Shown here: positions 25,565-34,463 of the stretch, one piece after another | Layout of the letters: each line of letters begins with the position of its first letter | How positions within the stretch are numbered: position 1 is the first letter of the stretch | NCBI RefSeq assembly: GCF_027925525.1 | Contig: NZ_BSDJ01000034.1 | Span: 1 to 64,000, forward strand | From: Paenibacillus tyrphae | Lineage (GTDB): Bacteria > Bacillota > Bacilli > Paenibacillales > NBRC-103111 | Reading direction: 5' to 3' | DNA: 64,000 bases | Position numbers and translations under genes: made by a program | Notes under the pieces: model-generated | Databases searched by the model: none | Seen by the model: only the letters and a program-made list of their open reading frames with translations | What the model was told of the DNA's origin: nothing

Positions 25565-27685
25565 ATGCTCGCCATGCTGCAGGAAACCGGAGATTACGTG
25601 TCCGTCCGCGAAATTATGAAGAAATTCGATATCTCCAAGCGGACGGTCTACTACGATCTGCAAGCCGTCAACGAGTGGCTCTCGGACCACGGACTCGCCC
25701 CTGTCGACTATGTTCGCGGCCGGGGGTACCTGCTGCCGGAGGAAAGCCGCTCCCGCATCCCTTCCATGGCGCATGAAGTTGAGAAGGACGACTATTACTT
25801 GTCCCCGAAGGAACGGAAAGCCTGGGTGGCGATTCAGTTGCTCACCCGCAGGGAACCGCTGTTCATGCAAGAGATCACGGACTTTTTGCTGGTCAGCCGC
25901 GGAACCGGGTTGAACGAGCTGAAGCAGGTGAAGAAAGAGCTTGCCGCTTTTCAGCTTGAGGTGATGTTCGATAAAAAGAACGGTTACAGCGTCGAAGGGA
26001 AAGAGGTCGACCAGCGCAAGGCGCTATCGTATTTTATGTCCCAAGTGCTCCATCACGTCAGTTGGAAAAGCTTCGTGTCGCAGTTTCAAGGGCTGGTCAA
26101 TGCCAACGTGGTTCACCGCAAGCTTCCATTCTTCCAAGAGGAACAGCTCGCGGAAGTGTACGAGCTCGTCACCCGCTGCGAGAAGACGCTTGGGCTGGAA
26201 TTCACCGACGATATGGTGTTTAGTCTCACCACAAGGCTGCTCGTTTACGCGAACCGGCTCCGGCAGGGACACCGCATTACACTCGATGCCGATGAAAAAA
26301 AAGCCTTGAAGCAAACGCCGGAATACACGGGCTCTGTCCAACTGGCGGACGAGCTTGGACGCCTGTTCGACCTCGAATTTCCGGAGGATGAGGTCTGTTA
26401 CTTGACCCTCCAGCTGTTGGGGGCGCGGGTAAACAGGGCAAGCGGCGGGGAGGTGTTGGCCGATCCCGACAAGGATGCCGACGCCGACGAAACCGTCCTG
26501 CTGTTAAGGCGATTGATCCGGCAGATGATCGATTTGTTCGAGCGGCATGCTTGCGTTTTTTTTCAACACCGCGACGAGTTGGAGCAGCGGCTGCTGATCC
26601 ATTTGAAGCCGGCCTATTACCGGATCAAATTCGGACTGGAGATCGACAATCCACTTGCGGAAGCGATGAAATCAAAATATGGGGAAATATTCGAGATTTC
26701 AAGAAAGTGTGTCAGACCGCTAGAGGAGCATTTGGGCAAGCCGGTCGACGACAATGAGGTCGCCTACTTGGCGATGCATTTCGGAGGCTGGATGCGCCGG
26801 GAAAACGCCATGCCCGTCCGGCGGAAAAAGGCGGCGATCGTATGCGTCAACGGCATTTCCGCCGCGCGCATGCTGAGAATTCAGCTGGAGCAGCTATTCC
26901 CGGCACTGGATATTGAAGCGGTCTTGTCGCTCCGGGACTATGAGTCGTTTTCGGTAGAATCGGTGGATCTGCTGTTCTCGACTGTTCCGCTGCAGGATAG
27001 CCCGGCGCCGGTGTTTACGGTGCATCCCATTTTATCGGATGCCGACAAGGCACACCTGCTACATCAGGTGAACCGGGTTTCGGGGCAAATGGATGCGCCG
27101 CAGGGCCGCTCCGCGCAGGCGATTCTGGAGATGGTCCGGAAGTACGCCCGGATCTCGGACGAAGAAGGTCTGCTGCGGGAGCTCCAGCGCTATTTGTCCG
27201 CCGGACGCGCTCCGGCGGCGGAGGAAGAGAAGCCCTCACTCGCCAGCTTGCTAGCGCCGGAGCACTTGGTGCTGCGGAACGAGGCGGCCGATTGGAAGAC
27301 CGCGATCGAGCTGGCGGCCGAGCCGTTGCTGCGCAGAGGCTTTATTGAACCGCGGTACGTGAAAGCGATGATCGCCAAAGTCGACAGCTACGGACCGTAT
27401 ATCGTCGTTAGCCCGGGGGTGGCTATCGCTCACGCGAAGCCGGAGGAAGGCGTCCTGCGGCTCGGCATGAGTCTGCTGAAGCTGGAGCGCGCCGTCCCAT
27501 TCGGTCCGGAGGCCCGCCATCAAATCCGGCTCGTGCTGGTGCTCGCCAGCGCGGACGGCGAATCGCATTTGCGGGCGCTGTCCCAACTGACGATACTGCT
27601 GCGGGAGGAAGAAACAAAGGATATCCTTCTCAAGGCACAGACCGCCGAACAGCTTGCCGGACTGATCCGGCAGCACACGTCATAG
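25565..27685 (+). CDS. PTS-regulated transcriptional activator (HTH-PRD-PRD-EIIB-EIIA)
   Basis: About 706 aa. Order: helix-turn-helix (MKKFDISKRTVYYDL), a second HTH-like region, two PRD domains (about 180-400), an EIIB-like domain (about 418-500, IVCVNGISAARML) and a C-terminal EIIA domain (about 560-706, VAIAHAKPEEGV with the phospho-His). Such MtlR/LicR-type activators read the PTS phosphorylation state and switch on the downstream transport operon. I give the first ATG, but the HTH appears to begin 8 residues earlier. AAGGGGGG at 25526 is followed 7 bases later by ATT (25541), so a rare ATT start is possible. It is followed directly by its likely targets. Confidence 0.9.
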   Translation: MLAMLQETGDYVSVREIMKKFDISKRTVYYDLQAVNEWLSDHGLAPVDYVRGRGYLLPEESRSRIPSMAHEVEKDDYYLSPKERKAWVAIQLLTRREPLFMQEITDFLLVSRGTGLNELKQVKKELAAFQLEVMFDKKNGYSVEGKEVDQRKALSYFMSQVLHHVSWKSFVSQFQGLVNANVVHRKLPFFQEEQLAEVYELVTRCEKTLGLEFTDDMVFSLTTRLLVYANRLRQGHRITLDADEKKALKQTPEYTGSVQLADELGRLFDLEFPEDEVCYLTLQLLGARVNRASGGEVLADPDKDADADETVLLLRRLIRQMIDLFERHACVFFQHRDELEQRLLIHLKPAYYRIKFGLEIDNPLAEAMKSKYGEIFEISRKCVRPLEEHLGKPVDDNEVAYLAMHFGGWMRRENAMPVRRKKAAIVCVNGISAARMLRIQLEQLFPALDIEAVLSLRDYESFSVESVDLLFSTVPLQDSPAPVFTVHPILSDADKAHLLHQVNRVSGQMDAPQGRSAQAILEMVRKYARISDEEGLLRELQRYLSAGRAPAAEEEKPSLASLLAPEHLVLRNEAADWKTAIELAAEPLLRRGFIEPRYVKAMIAKVDSYGPYIVVSPGVAIAHAKPEEGVLRLGMSLLKLERAVPFGPEARHQIRLVLVLASADGESHLRALSQLTILLREEETKDILLKAQTAEQLAGLIRQHTS

Positions 27686-27716
27686 CAAGGAATCGTAGCA
27701 GGGAGGAGAGAAACGG

Positions 27717-28163
27717 ATGAAATTTTTGGAAAGGGAACTGATCGGTCTCGATGTGGAGGTGCAATCGGCGGAGGAAGCGATTCGAGCCGCCGGCTCGCTG
27801 CTCGTCAGCGGGGGAGCGGCCGACGCCTCCTACGTCGAGGCGATGGTGAAGGCGTACCGCGACAAGGGGCCGTACTTTGTGCTCGCACCGCACATCGCCT
27901 TGCCGCACGCGAAAGCCGAGGACGGTGTCCATGAGGCGTCCGTCGCTTTTGTCCGGTTGAAACAGTCGGTCGTGTTCGGCCATCAAACGAACGATCCGGT
28001 GGATCTGGTTTTCGCGCTCGGTTCGGCCTCCAACGCCGACCATATCGCCTTGCTGCGCAGGCTGACGCTGCTTCTGAACGACCCGAACCATGTGCAGTGC
28101 TTCAGAGAAGCCAGAAGCTCGGAAGACATCGAAAACATCATCTTGAGGAGGAACGAAGCATGA
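27717..28163 (+). CDS. PTS EIIA component (fructose/mannitol-like fold)
   Basis: The 148-aa cytosolic phosphocarrier has active histidine in PHIALPHAKAED, preceded by the typical GPYFVLAP strand. It takes phosphate from HPr and passes it to EIIB. GGGAGGAGAG precedes the ATG. Its end overlaps the EIIB start by 4 bases. With EIIB and EIIC it forms an ascorbate-type (UlaC/SgaA) three-gene permease. Confidence 0.92.
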   Translation: MKFLERELIGLDVEVQSAEEAIRAAGSLLVSGGAADASYVEAMVKAYRDKGPYFVLAPHIALPHAKAEDGVHEASVAFVRLKQSVVFGHQTNDPVDLVFALGSASNADHIALLRRLTLLLNDPNHVQCFREARSSEDIENIILRRNEA

Positions 28164-28423
28164 AAATCTTATGCGTATGCGGTTTAGGTCAAGGAACGAG
28201 TCTTATTTTGCGGATGAACGTGGAAAGCGTGCTTAGGGAGTTGGGTGTGAGCGCCGATGTGGAGCATACGGACGTTTCTTCGGCGTCCGGCATGTCTGCC
28301 GATCATATCATTACCAGCAACGAGCTGGCGCAAAGCCTGCAGGGGCACTCCGCCAATATCGTGATTGTGAACAACTATTTCGATCTGAACGAGATTAAAG
28401 AGAAATTGAAAGACACCATCTAA
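28160..28423 (+). CDS. PTS EIIB component (UlaB/SgaB type)
   Basis: The 87-aa protein begins KILCVCGLGQGTSLI, where the second Cys (C-G-L-G-Q-G-T-S loop) is the phosphorylated residue. It receives phosphate from EIIA and transfers it to the sugar bound in EIIC. ATG 28160 overlaps the EIIA stop; GAGGAGG lies upstream. The fold and loop match the lactose/ascorbate EIIB superfamily. Confidence 0.92.
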   Translation: MKILCVCGLGQGTSLILRMNVESVLRELGVSADVEHTDVSSASGMSADHIITSNELAQSLQGHSANIVIVNNYFDLNEIKEKLKDTI

Positions 28424-28443
28424 TCCTTAAAGGGGGATTTTAC

Positions 28444-29739
28444 ATGGAAGTCATTTTTTGGATCGCGACCAACGTCTTCGGTACGCCGGCCATTTTGCTC
28501 GGATTCATCGTACTGGTCGGTCTCCTGCTTCAGAAAAAAACGACAAGCCAGGTGATCAGCGGGACGTTCAAGGCCGTCATCGGCTTCCTTATCATCGGGG
28601 CGGGAGCGGGCGTTATCGTCAATGCGCTCAATGTATTCGAGCCGATGTGGAAGGAAGTGTTCGGGCTGCAAGCCGAATCGCTCGGCCAATTTATGGGGCA
28701 GCAGACGTTCAACTCCAAATTCGGAAGCGCGGTCACGCTGGCGATGTTCATCGGCTTTTTGATCAACGTCCTGCTCGCGCGGTTCACCAAGTTCAAGTTC
28801 ATTTACTTGACCGGTCATATGATGTTCTGGACGTCGACCGTATTCGCGGGCATCGTGGTTCATTCGGCAGGCAACGTTTCTTTCGGCAAGCTGGTCTTGT
28901 TCCTATCGATTATTCTCGGTCTGTATTGGACGCTGCAGCCTGCGCTCACCCAGCCATTCGTCCGCAAAATTACGGGCAACGACAACATCGCTCTCGGGCA
29001 TACGTCGGCATCGGTTGCGCTGCTTGGCGCACTGCTCGGCAAGTGGTTCGGGAACAAAGAGAACGACGCGGAAAAAATCAAAGTGCCGAAGGGCTTCGAG
29101 TTTCTACGAGACTCCAACGTCATTACGGCGCTCAGCATGGGGCTGCTGTTCCTGATCGGCGCGATCGTCGTAGTCATGAAAGACACGCCGGGTGCAAAAG
29201 AGCTGGTCGCCAAAGCGGGCGAGCAGAACTTCATCATCTACGCGATGCTCCAATCGCTCACGTTTGCCGGCGGGATTGCAATCGTTCTCATGGGCGTGCG
29301 CATGTTCATCGGCGAGCTGGTGCCGGCGTTTAACGGGATCGCCACCAAAATCGTTCCCGGCGCGAAGCCCGCGCTCGACTGCCCGGTTACGTTCCCTTAT
29401 GCGCCGAACGCCGTCATTCTCGGATTTATGGGAGCTTTTGTCGGGGCCTTGATCTGGCTCGTCGTGCTCGGCAACACGGTCGCATACATCTTCGTGCCGA
29501 CAATGATCGTGCTGTTCTTCCACGGCGCTACGGCAGGCGTCTTCGGCAACGCGACCGGGGGAGCGCGCGGCGCGGTGCTCGCCGGGTTTGTTACCGCAAC
29601 CGTCGTCGCTTGGGGACAGTACGCGATGGTCAAATTTTTCATCGCTTCGACGATCCCGGATACGGCCATGTGGGCGGCAGACTCCGACATGTTTATTATC
29701 GGGCCGATCATCAGCCTGCTTGCGAAGCTGCTGTTTTAA
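28444..29739 (+). CDS. PTS EIIC permease, ascorbate (UlaA/SgaT) family
   Basis: A 431-aa integral membrane protein with about 11 helices. Family features are the N-terminal AILLGFIVLVGLLLQ, the motif VGFLI-like IGFLIIGAGAGV, NALNVFEP, and the re-entrant GGARGAVLAG and PYAPNAVILGF loops of the UlaA fold. It imports and phosphorylates a sugar-like acid in concert with EIIA and EIIB. AAAGGGGGATTTTAC precedes the ATG. UlaA homologues carry substrates other than ascorbate too; the flanking enzymes here are not the Ula set, so the substrate is open. Confidence 0.9.
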   Translation: MEVIFWIATNVFGTPAILLGFIVLVGLLLQKKTTSQVISGTFKAVIGFLIIGAGAGVIVNALNVFEPMWKEVFGLQAESLGQFMGQQTFNSKFGSAVTLAMFIGFLINVLLARFTKFKFIYLTGHMMFWTSTVFAGIVVHSAGNVSFGKLVLFLSIILGLYWTLQPALTQPFVRKITGNDNIALGHTSASVALLGALLGKWFGNKENDAEKIKVPKGFEFLRDSNVITALSMGLLFLIGAIVVVMKDTPGAKELVAKAGEQNFIIYAMLQSLTFAGGIAIVLMGVRMFIGELVPAFNGIATKIVPGAKPALDCPVTFPYAPNAVILGFMGAFVGALIWLVVLGNTVAYIFVPTMIVLFFHGATAGVFGNATGGARGAVLAGFVTATVVAWGQYAMVKFFIASTIPDTAMWAADSDMFIIGPIISLLAKLLF

Positions 29740-29803
29740 CCAAAATCGCCATTCGGCCCCGGCCGGTTCGCCGGCCGCGGCGCGATAAGGAGGTCACAGA
29801 GAG

Positions 29804-30796
29804 ATGAGTTTCGTTCGGACTTTGCGTGGAGATATCCCTAAGGAACAGCTCGGCTTTACGTATTCCCACGAGCATATCGTTTGCCGTCCGGCTTTCTGGG
29901 CGGAGCGGGGAGAAGACGACCTGCTGCTGGATGACAAGGAAAAATCGAAGCTGGACGTGCTGGACTTCAAACGCCACGGCGGCCAAACAATCATCGACGC
30001 CACAGCGGTCGATTACGGGCGCGACGTCGATGCGGTGTACGCCATCATGGAGGAAACTGGCGTTCAGATCGTCGGCACGGCCGGCTTCAACAAAAGCTTT
30101 CTGTGGAACGCCAAAGTGAAGGAAGAGCTGAAGCCGATTATCGGCAATTACAACACGTACTACGAGTGGATCGATGCGAAAAGCATTAACGAGCTGGCGG
30201 ATTTCGTCATCCGCGAGGTAGAGGAAGGGCTGGAAGGAACGCCGTTCAAGGGCGGTCAAGTGAAATTCGGCACCGGCTACAACCGGATTACGCCGCTGGA
30301 GGAGAAGACGCTGCGGGCCGTCGCCCGGGCGCACCATGAGACGAAAGCGCCGGTCCACTCCCATACGGAGGTCGGCACAATGGGGCTGGAGCAGATCGAG
30401 CTTCTGCGGAGCGAGAACGTGAATCTGGCGTACGTCAGCTTCGGCCACATGGACCGGAATCCCGATCCGTATTACCACGAGCAAATGGCTAAAACCGGTG
30501 CTTATCTGTGCTTCGACGGCATTGCCAAAATCAAATACGCGCCGGAGAGCACGCGGATTCATCTCCTGCTGGAGCTGGTGCGCAAAGGGTACGAGAATCA
30601 GATTCTGATCAGCGGCGATACGGCCCGGAAAACGTACTACAAACATTACGATTATGGGCTTGGCTTGGAATATATCATCGCCAAGTGGGTGCCGCGCTTT
30701 CTCGACGAGGCGAACAAGGCCGGGTTCGATGGGGATGAGCTGGTGGAAAAGTTTTTCGTGACGAATCCGGCGAACTGCTTCGCCTTTAAACGGTGA
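29804..30796 (+). CDS. Phosphotriesterase-family metallohydrolase (predicted lactonase)
   Basis: A 330-aa TIM-barrel amidohydrolase with binuclear-metal ligands: SHEHIV (HxH), the bridging Lys in QVKFGTGYN, HSHTEVG, FGHMDRN and the catalytic Asp in ISGDTARK. Known bacterial relatives hydrolyse sugar lactones or phosphorylated lactones rather than phosphotriesters. In a PTS operon it probably opens a lactone ring of the phosphorylated import product, like UlaG in the ascorbate pathway but from a different family. AAGGAGG precedes the ATG. Function inferred from fold and context. Confidence 0.85.
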   Translation: MSFVRTLRGDIPKEQLGFTYSHEHIVCRPAFWAERGEDDLLLDDKEKSKLDVLDFKRHGGQTIIDATAVDYGRDVDAVYAIMEETGVQIVGTAGFNKSFLWNAKVKEELKPIIGNYNTYYEWIDAKSINELADFVIREVEEGLEGTPFKGGQVKFGTGYNRITPLEEKTLRAVARAHHETKAPVHSHTEVGTMGLEQIELLRSENVNLAYVSFGHMDRNPDPYYHEQMAKTGAYLCFDGIAKIKYAPESTRIHLLLELVRKGYENQILISGDTARKTYYKHYDYGLGLEYIIAKWVPRFLDEANKAGFDGDELVEKFFVTNPANCFAFKR

Positions 30797-30808
30797 GGAG
30801 GGGCGGTC

Positions 30809-31549
30809 ATGCAGTTGCAATACGAAAATTCGTTTGACGTCAAGGAGAAAATCGTCCGGGCGCAGGCTGCGATTCTGCCGATCGGCGCTGTGGAAGCGCA
30901 CGGACCTCACCTTCCGTTAGGGACGGACAATCTGCTGGCGGAGCGGCTGGCCGCCAAGCTGGCCGAACGGACCGGCAGCTTCGTGCTGCCGACGCTGCCT
31001 TACGGTCAGGTATGGAGCCTGCGCCATTTTCCGGGCAGCATCAACGTATCCAACGAGGCGCTGATCGCCTTGCTGAGCGATATCGGGGAAAGCTTGTTCC
31101 GGCAAGGCTTCCGCATCTTCATTATGCTGAACGGCCATCTCGGCAACGCGACGGCCTTGAAGGAAGCGGCCCGCAAGCTGGCGGAACGGGTACCCGAGCT
31201 GAAGGTCTATTATTTCTTTTATCCTGGGGTAAAAGACATTACGGCGCAGGTCCGCGAGTCTTCCAGCAGTCATGCTTCGTATTTTCACGCTTGCGAGATT
31301 GAAACCTCATATATGTTGTACATGGCCGGCGAGCATGTCGACATGAGCCGGGCGATCTGCGACATCCCGGATATCGGGGTGGAGGCCGACTGTACGCCTA
31401 CCCCGTGGGAGACGTTCACTTCGACCGCCGTCCTCGGCGACGCGACGCTGGCCACCTCGGAGAAAGGGCGAGCCATTCTGGAGACGAGTCTCGACGTGAT
31501 GACGCGTATCGTGAACGATGCCAAGCAGCGGCATCAACCCACACCCTAA
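30809..31549 (+). CDS. Creatininase-family amidohydrolase
   Basis: A 246-aa enzyme with the creatininase pattern: LPIGAVEAHGPHLPLGTDN at the N-terminus (metal ligands Glu, His and Asp), LNGHLGN in the middle and HACEIETS late. Family members hydrolyse cyclic amides or lactams, for example creatinine and formamide intermediates in riboflavin synthesis. It begins 12 bases after the previous gene (GGAGGGG site). Together with the lactonase-like enzyme it suggests stepwise ring opening or amide cleavage of the imported compound. Confidence 0.88.
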   Translation: MQLQYENSFDVKEKIVRAQAAILPIGAVEAHGPHLPLGTDNLLAERLAAKLAERTGSFVLPTLPYGQVWSLRHFPGSINVSNEALIALLSDIGESLFRQGFRIFIMLNGHLGNATALKEAARKLAERVPELKVYYFFYPGVKDITAQVRESSSSHASYFHACEIETSYMLYMAGEHVDMSRAICDIPDIGVEADCTPTPWETFTSTAVLGDATLATSEKGRAILETSLDVMTRIVNDAKQRHQPTP

Positions 31550-31570
31550 AGAAAGCAGGTGAAGGCAGCT

Positions 31571-32305
31571 ATGATCCAAACGTATTTCAATCATATCCGG
31601 CACATGCTGAACCAAGTGGAAACGACCGAAACGGACGCGATGCGGCAGGCTGCGGAACGGACGGCCGACTGCATCATTGGCGGAGGCGTCGTTCATTTGT
31701 TCGGATGCGGACACTCGCATATTTTGACGGAGGAAGTGTTCTATCGTGCGGGCGGTCTGGTCCCGATCCGGCCGATTTTTGTGGAGCCGCTCATGCTGCA
31801 CGAAGGGGCGGTCCGCTCCTCGGAGCTGGAAAGACAGAACGGACTGGCCCGTACGTTTATGGAGGAGCAGGACATCCGTCCCGGCGAAGTCGCTTTCGTG
31901 CTGTCCACCTCCGGGCGAAATCCGGTTCCGGTCGATGTCGTGCTGGCGGCGAAGGAAAAAGGCGCATTTACGATCGGCATCACCTCTCTGGAATATTCGC
32001 AGAGCCAGCCTTCGCGGCATACGAGCGGCAAGCATCTGTACGATGCCGCGGACTTGGTCCTTAACAATTATGCGGTCAAAGGCGATGCGGTGTTGAACCA
32101 TCCGGACGTTCCGATCCCGTTCACCCCGACATCCACGGTAATCGGAGCGGCGCTGCTCAATGCCGTGCTGGCTTCGGCCATCGAACGGATTGCGGAGCGA
32201 GGGTTCCAGCCGCCGGTTTTCCTAAGCGGCAACATTGACGGGGCCGACCGCCACAATGCCGTCCTGATCGAACGGTACAAGGAACGCATTCCGCTTTTGA
32301 ACTAA
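31571..32305 (+). CDS. SIS-domain sugar isomerase-like protein
   Basis: A 244-aa protein of one SIS domain: VHLFGCGHSHILTEE binds a sugar phosphate, and LSTSGRNPVPVDV is the second phosphosugar loop. It matches COG4821-type sugar isomerase-domain proteins. The expected reaction is aldose-ketose isomerisation or deamination of a phosphorylated (amino)sugar. I use ATG 31571, 6 bases after GAAGG; a GTG at 31559 lacks a clear site. It ends the metabolic part of the PTS operon. Confidence 0.88.
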   Translation: MIQTYFNHIRHMLNQVETTETDAMRQAAERTADCIIGGGVVHLFGCGHSHILTEEVFYRAGGLVPIRPIFVEPLMLHEGAVRSSELERQNGLARTFMEEQDIRPGEVAFVLSTSGRNPVPVDVVLAAKEKGAFTIGITSLEYSQSQPSRHTSGKHLYDAADLVLNNYAVKGDAVLNHPDVPIPFTPTSTVIGAALLNAVLASAIERIAERGFQPPVFLSGNIDGADRHNAVLIERYKERIPLLN

Positions 32306-32354
32306 TTGATATCCTATTAAATATATAAACATTATAGGTTAGGAGGCATGCCGA

Positions 32355-32624
32355 ATGGTGGCAAAAGATATAATCATACGAAACGAACAAGGCTTTCACG
32401 TCCGGCCGGCCCAGCTGTTCGTAGACAAGGCTAACGAGTTTCGCTCGGACCTCAAGGTGCGTAGCGAAAGCGGCGAAGAAGCCGACGGGAAAAGTATGCT
32501 GGACCTGATGACCCTTGGGCTGGAGAAAGGCGCCCGCATCGTGTTGGAAGCAAGCGGTGAGGACGAGCAGGAATGCCTGCAGGCGTTGGCGGAGCTGATC
32601 GAAAGCAAGTTCGGTGAAACGTGA
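32355..32624 (+). CDS. HPr phosphocarrier protein, PTS-operon paralogue
   Basis: An 89-aa HPr fold. Active-site histidine in GFHVRPAQLF (His about 15) and the regulatory-serine region ADGKSMLDLMTLG (Ser about 47) are both present. It shuttles phosphate from Enzyme I to EIIA. TAGGAGG precedes the ATG. A small 49-base gap separates it from the SIS gene and it overlaps the Enzyme I gene. Since ptsHI is normally a separate housekeeping operon, this is probably a dedicated second HPr, unless it is the only copy in this genome. Confidence 0.9.
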   Translation: MVAKDIIIRNEQGFHVRPAQLFVDKANEFRSDLKVRSESGEEADGKSMLDLMTLGLEKGARIVLEASGEDEQECLQALAELIESKFGET

Positions 32625-34369
32625 TGAGGGAGCAGCGGATTTCAGGCATTGGCGTATCGGAAGGCGTGCGGATCGGAAGCGCGCTGCGGTATTCGCCGGG
32701 AGCCGCAGCAGGCATGGAACTGGAGCGCGAAAGTATCGGTCCTGACGAAGTGGCAGCGGAAACGGCAAAGCTGCGGCAGGCGAAGGAGGCCTGCGCGGCG
32801 GAGCTGCAAGCAATGGTGGAGCGGACGAAGCGGACGCTCGGGGAAGACAAAGCCGGAATTATTGCGGGCCAGCTGCGGTTTCTCGACGATCCCAAGTTTT
32901 ATCCGGCGATGGAACGGAAGGTCGTAGAGCTGCATATATCGTCGGATCGGGCGGTCCGGGAGGTCACCGAATTTTACGCGGCGCGGCTGGAAAGCATGGC
33001 AAACGAATATATGCGGGAACGCGCGGCGGATATCCGGGACATCGGGGGCCGCCTGCTGTCCAGCCTGCGCGGAGGGGCTGCGGTCCGACTCTCGGAGCTT
33101 CGCGAGCCCGTAATTCTCGTCGCCGACGATCTGGCGCCGTCGGATACGGTGCAGCTCGACCCGCGCGTTGTGCTGGCCTTCGTCACGCGGGTCGGTGGGA
33201 AGACGTCGCATACGGCGATTTTGGCCCGGTCGCTGGGCATTCCTGCGGTCGTCGGCGCGGGTGATGCGTTGGACGCCGTCCGAGACGGCGAGACATTGGT
33301 CGTCGACGGAAGCGCAGGTCTGTGCGTCCGCAACCCGGAGGACGCTTACCTCCGGGAGGCGGCGGAGCTGCAGAAGCAGGAGCGTGCGCTTAGGGACGAG
33401 CTTGAGGCGTTCCGCTCCCGCCCGGCGGTAACCGCGGACGGGCGGCGGGTGGAGCTGGCCGCCAATATCGGCACCGTTCCCGAGGCCGAGGCGGCTGCGG
33501 AAGCGGGTGCGGACGGCATCGGGCTGTACCGGACGGAGTTTCTGTTCATGGGTGCGTCGCGGCTTCCGGACGAAGAAGCGCAATATGCCGCATACCGGCG
33601 TGTCGCGGAAGCGATGGCGGACCGTCCAGTCATCATCCGTACGTTAGACATCGGCGGGGACAAGGAGCTTCCGGCGCTGGAGCTGCCCAAGGAGACGAAC
33701 CCGTTTCTCGGCTACCGCGCCATCCGGATCGGCCTCGATCGTCCCGAGCTGCTGAGAACGCAGCTCAGAGCGATTTTGCGGGCAAGCGCGCATGGCCGCG
33801 TCAAGATCATGTTTCCGATGATCTCCAGTATGGACGAATGGAGAAAGGCGAGAGGGGCAGCGCACGAGGCGATGGAGGAGTTGCGCCGCGAGGGCGTCGA
33901 TTTCGACCGGAATATCGAGCTGGGCATCATGGTCGAGGTTCCGTCTACGGCGGTGATGGCCGACAGCTTTGCGTACGAGGTCGATTTCTTCAGCATCGGG
34001 ACGAACGATCTCGTCCAGTACACGCTGGCCGTCGACCGGATGAACGAGAAGGTTGCGGAGCTGTACGATTATTTCCACCCGGCGGTGCTGGAGCTGATTC
34101 GCCGGGTGATCGAAGCCGCCCATCGGCACGGCAAGTGGACGGGGATGTGCGGCGGCATGGCCGGCGATCCGCTGGCGGCGCCGCTCCTGCTCGGGCTCGG
34201 TCTCGACGAGTGGAGCATGGAAGCGGGAGCGCTGCCGAAGGTGAAGCGCGCGCTCGCCCAACTGAACGCCGAGACGTGCCGGGAGCGGGCGCAGCAGTGG
34301 CTGCAGCTTGCTACCGCGGCCGAAGTGCGAAGCGAGCTGGAGCGTTTCCGGGCGGAGTTGGAGGACTGA
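32624..34369 (+). CDS. PTS Enzyme I, paralogue in a sugar-specific operon
   Basis: The 581-aa phosphoenolpyruvate-protein phosphotransferase has the HPr-binding helical N-terminus, the swivelling His domain with GGKTSHTAILARSLG, and the C-terminal PEP-binding barrel with TLDIGGDKELP, GTNDLVQYTLAVDR and MCGGMAGDP. ATG 32624 overlaps the HPr stop codon by one base; GTG 32621 is the alternative. With HPr, EIIA, EIIB and EIIC encoded upstream, the locus holds a full phosphorelay from PEP to substrate. A strong terminator follows. Confidence 0.93.
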   Translation: MREQRISGIGVSEGVRIGSALRYSPGAAAGMELERESIGPDEVAAETAKLRQAKEACAAELQAMVERTKRTLGEDKAGIIAGQLRFLDDPKFYPAMERKVVELHISSDRAVREVTEFYAARLESMANEYMRERAADIRDIGGRLLSSLRGGAAVRLSELREPVILVADDLAPSDTVQLDPRVVLAFVTRVGGKTSHTAILARSLGIPAVVGAGDALDAVRDGETLVVDGSAGLCVRNPEDAYLREAAELQKQERALRDELEAFRSRPAVTADGRRVELAANIGTVPEAEAAAEAGADGIGLYRTEFLFMGASRLPDEEAQYAAYRRVAEAMADRPVIIRTLDIGGDKELPALELPKETNPFLGYRAIRIGLDRPELLRTQLRAILRASAHGRVKIMFPMISSMDEWRKARGAAHEAMEELRREGVDFDRNIELGIMVEVPSTAVMADSFAYEVDFFSIGTNDLVQYTLAVDRMNEKVAELYDYFHPAVLELIRRVIEAAHRHGKWTGMCGGMAGDPLAAPLLLGLGLDEWSMEAGALPKVKRALAQLNAETCRERAQQWLQLATAAEVRSELERFRAELED

Positions 34370-34395
34370 GCGCCCGCTTGTTGTGAAAATAGTTT

Positions 34396-34443
34396 GAGGA
34401 CGTATCCCAAGCTGCGAAAATGCGCGGGAACGTCCTCTTTTAA
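34396..34443 (+). terminator. Terminator of the PTS operon
   Basis: GAGGACGT pairs with ACGTCCTC, with an inner CCC/GGG pairing, followed by TTTT, 27 bases after the Enzyme I stop. Confidence 0.85.
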
Positions 34444-34463
34444 TATCTGAAATAGAAAAAATG

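Noticed and set aside
29711-30910. 399-codon minus-strand frame across the phosphotriesterase gene
   Set aside because: A shadow of the high-GC coding strand; no domain or start signal, whereas the plus strand has all metal-binding residues.
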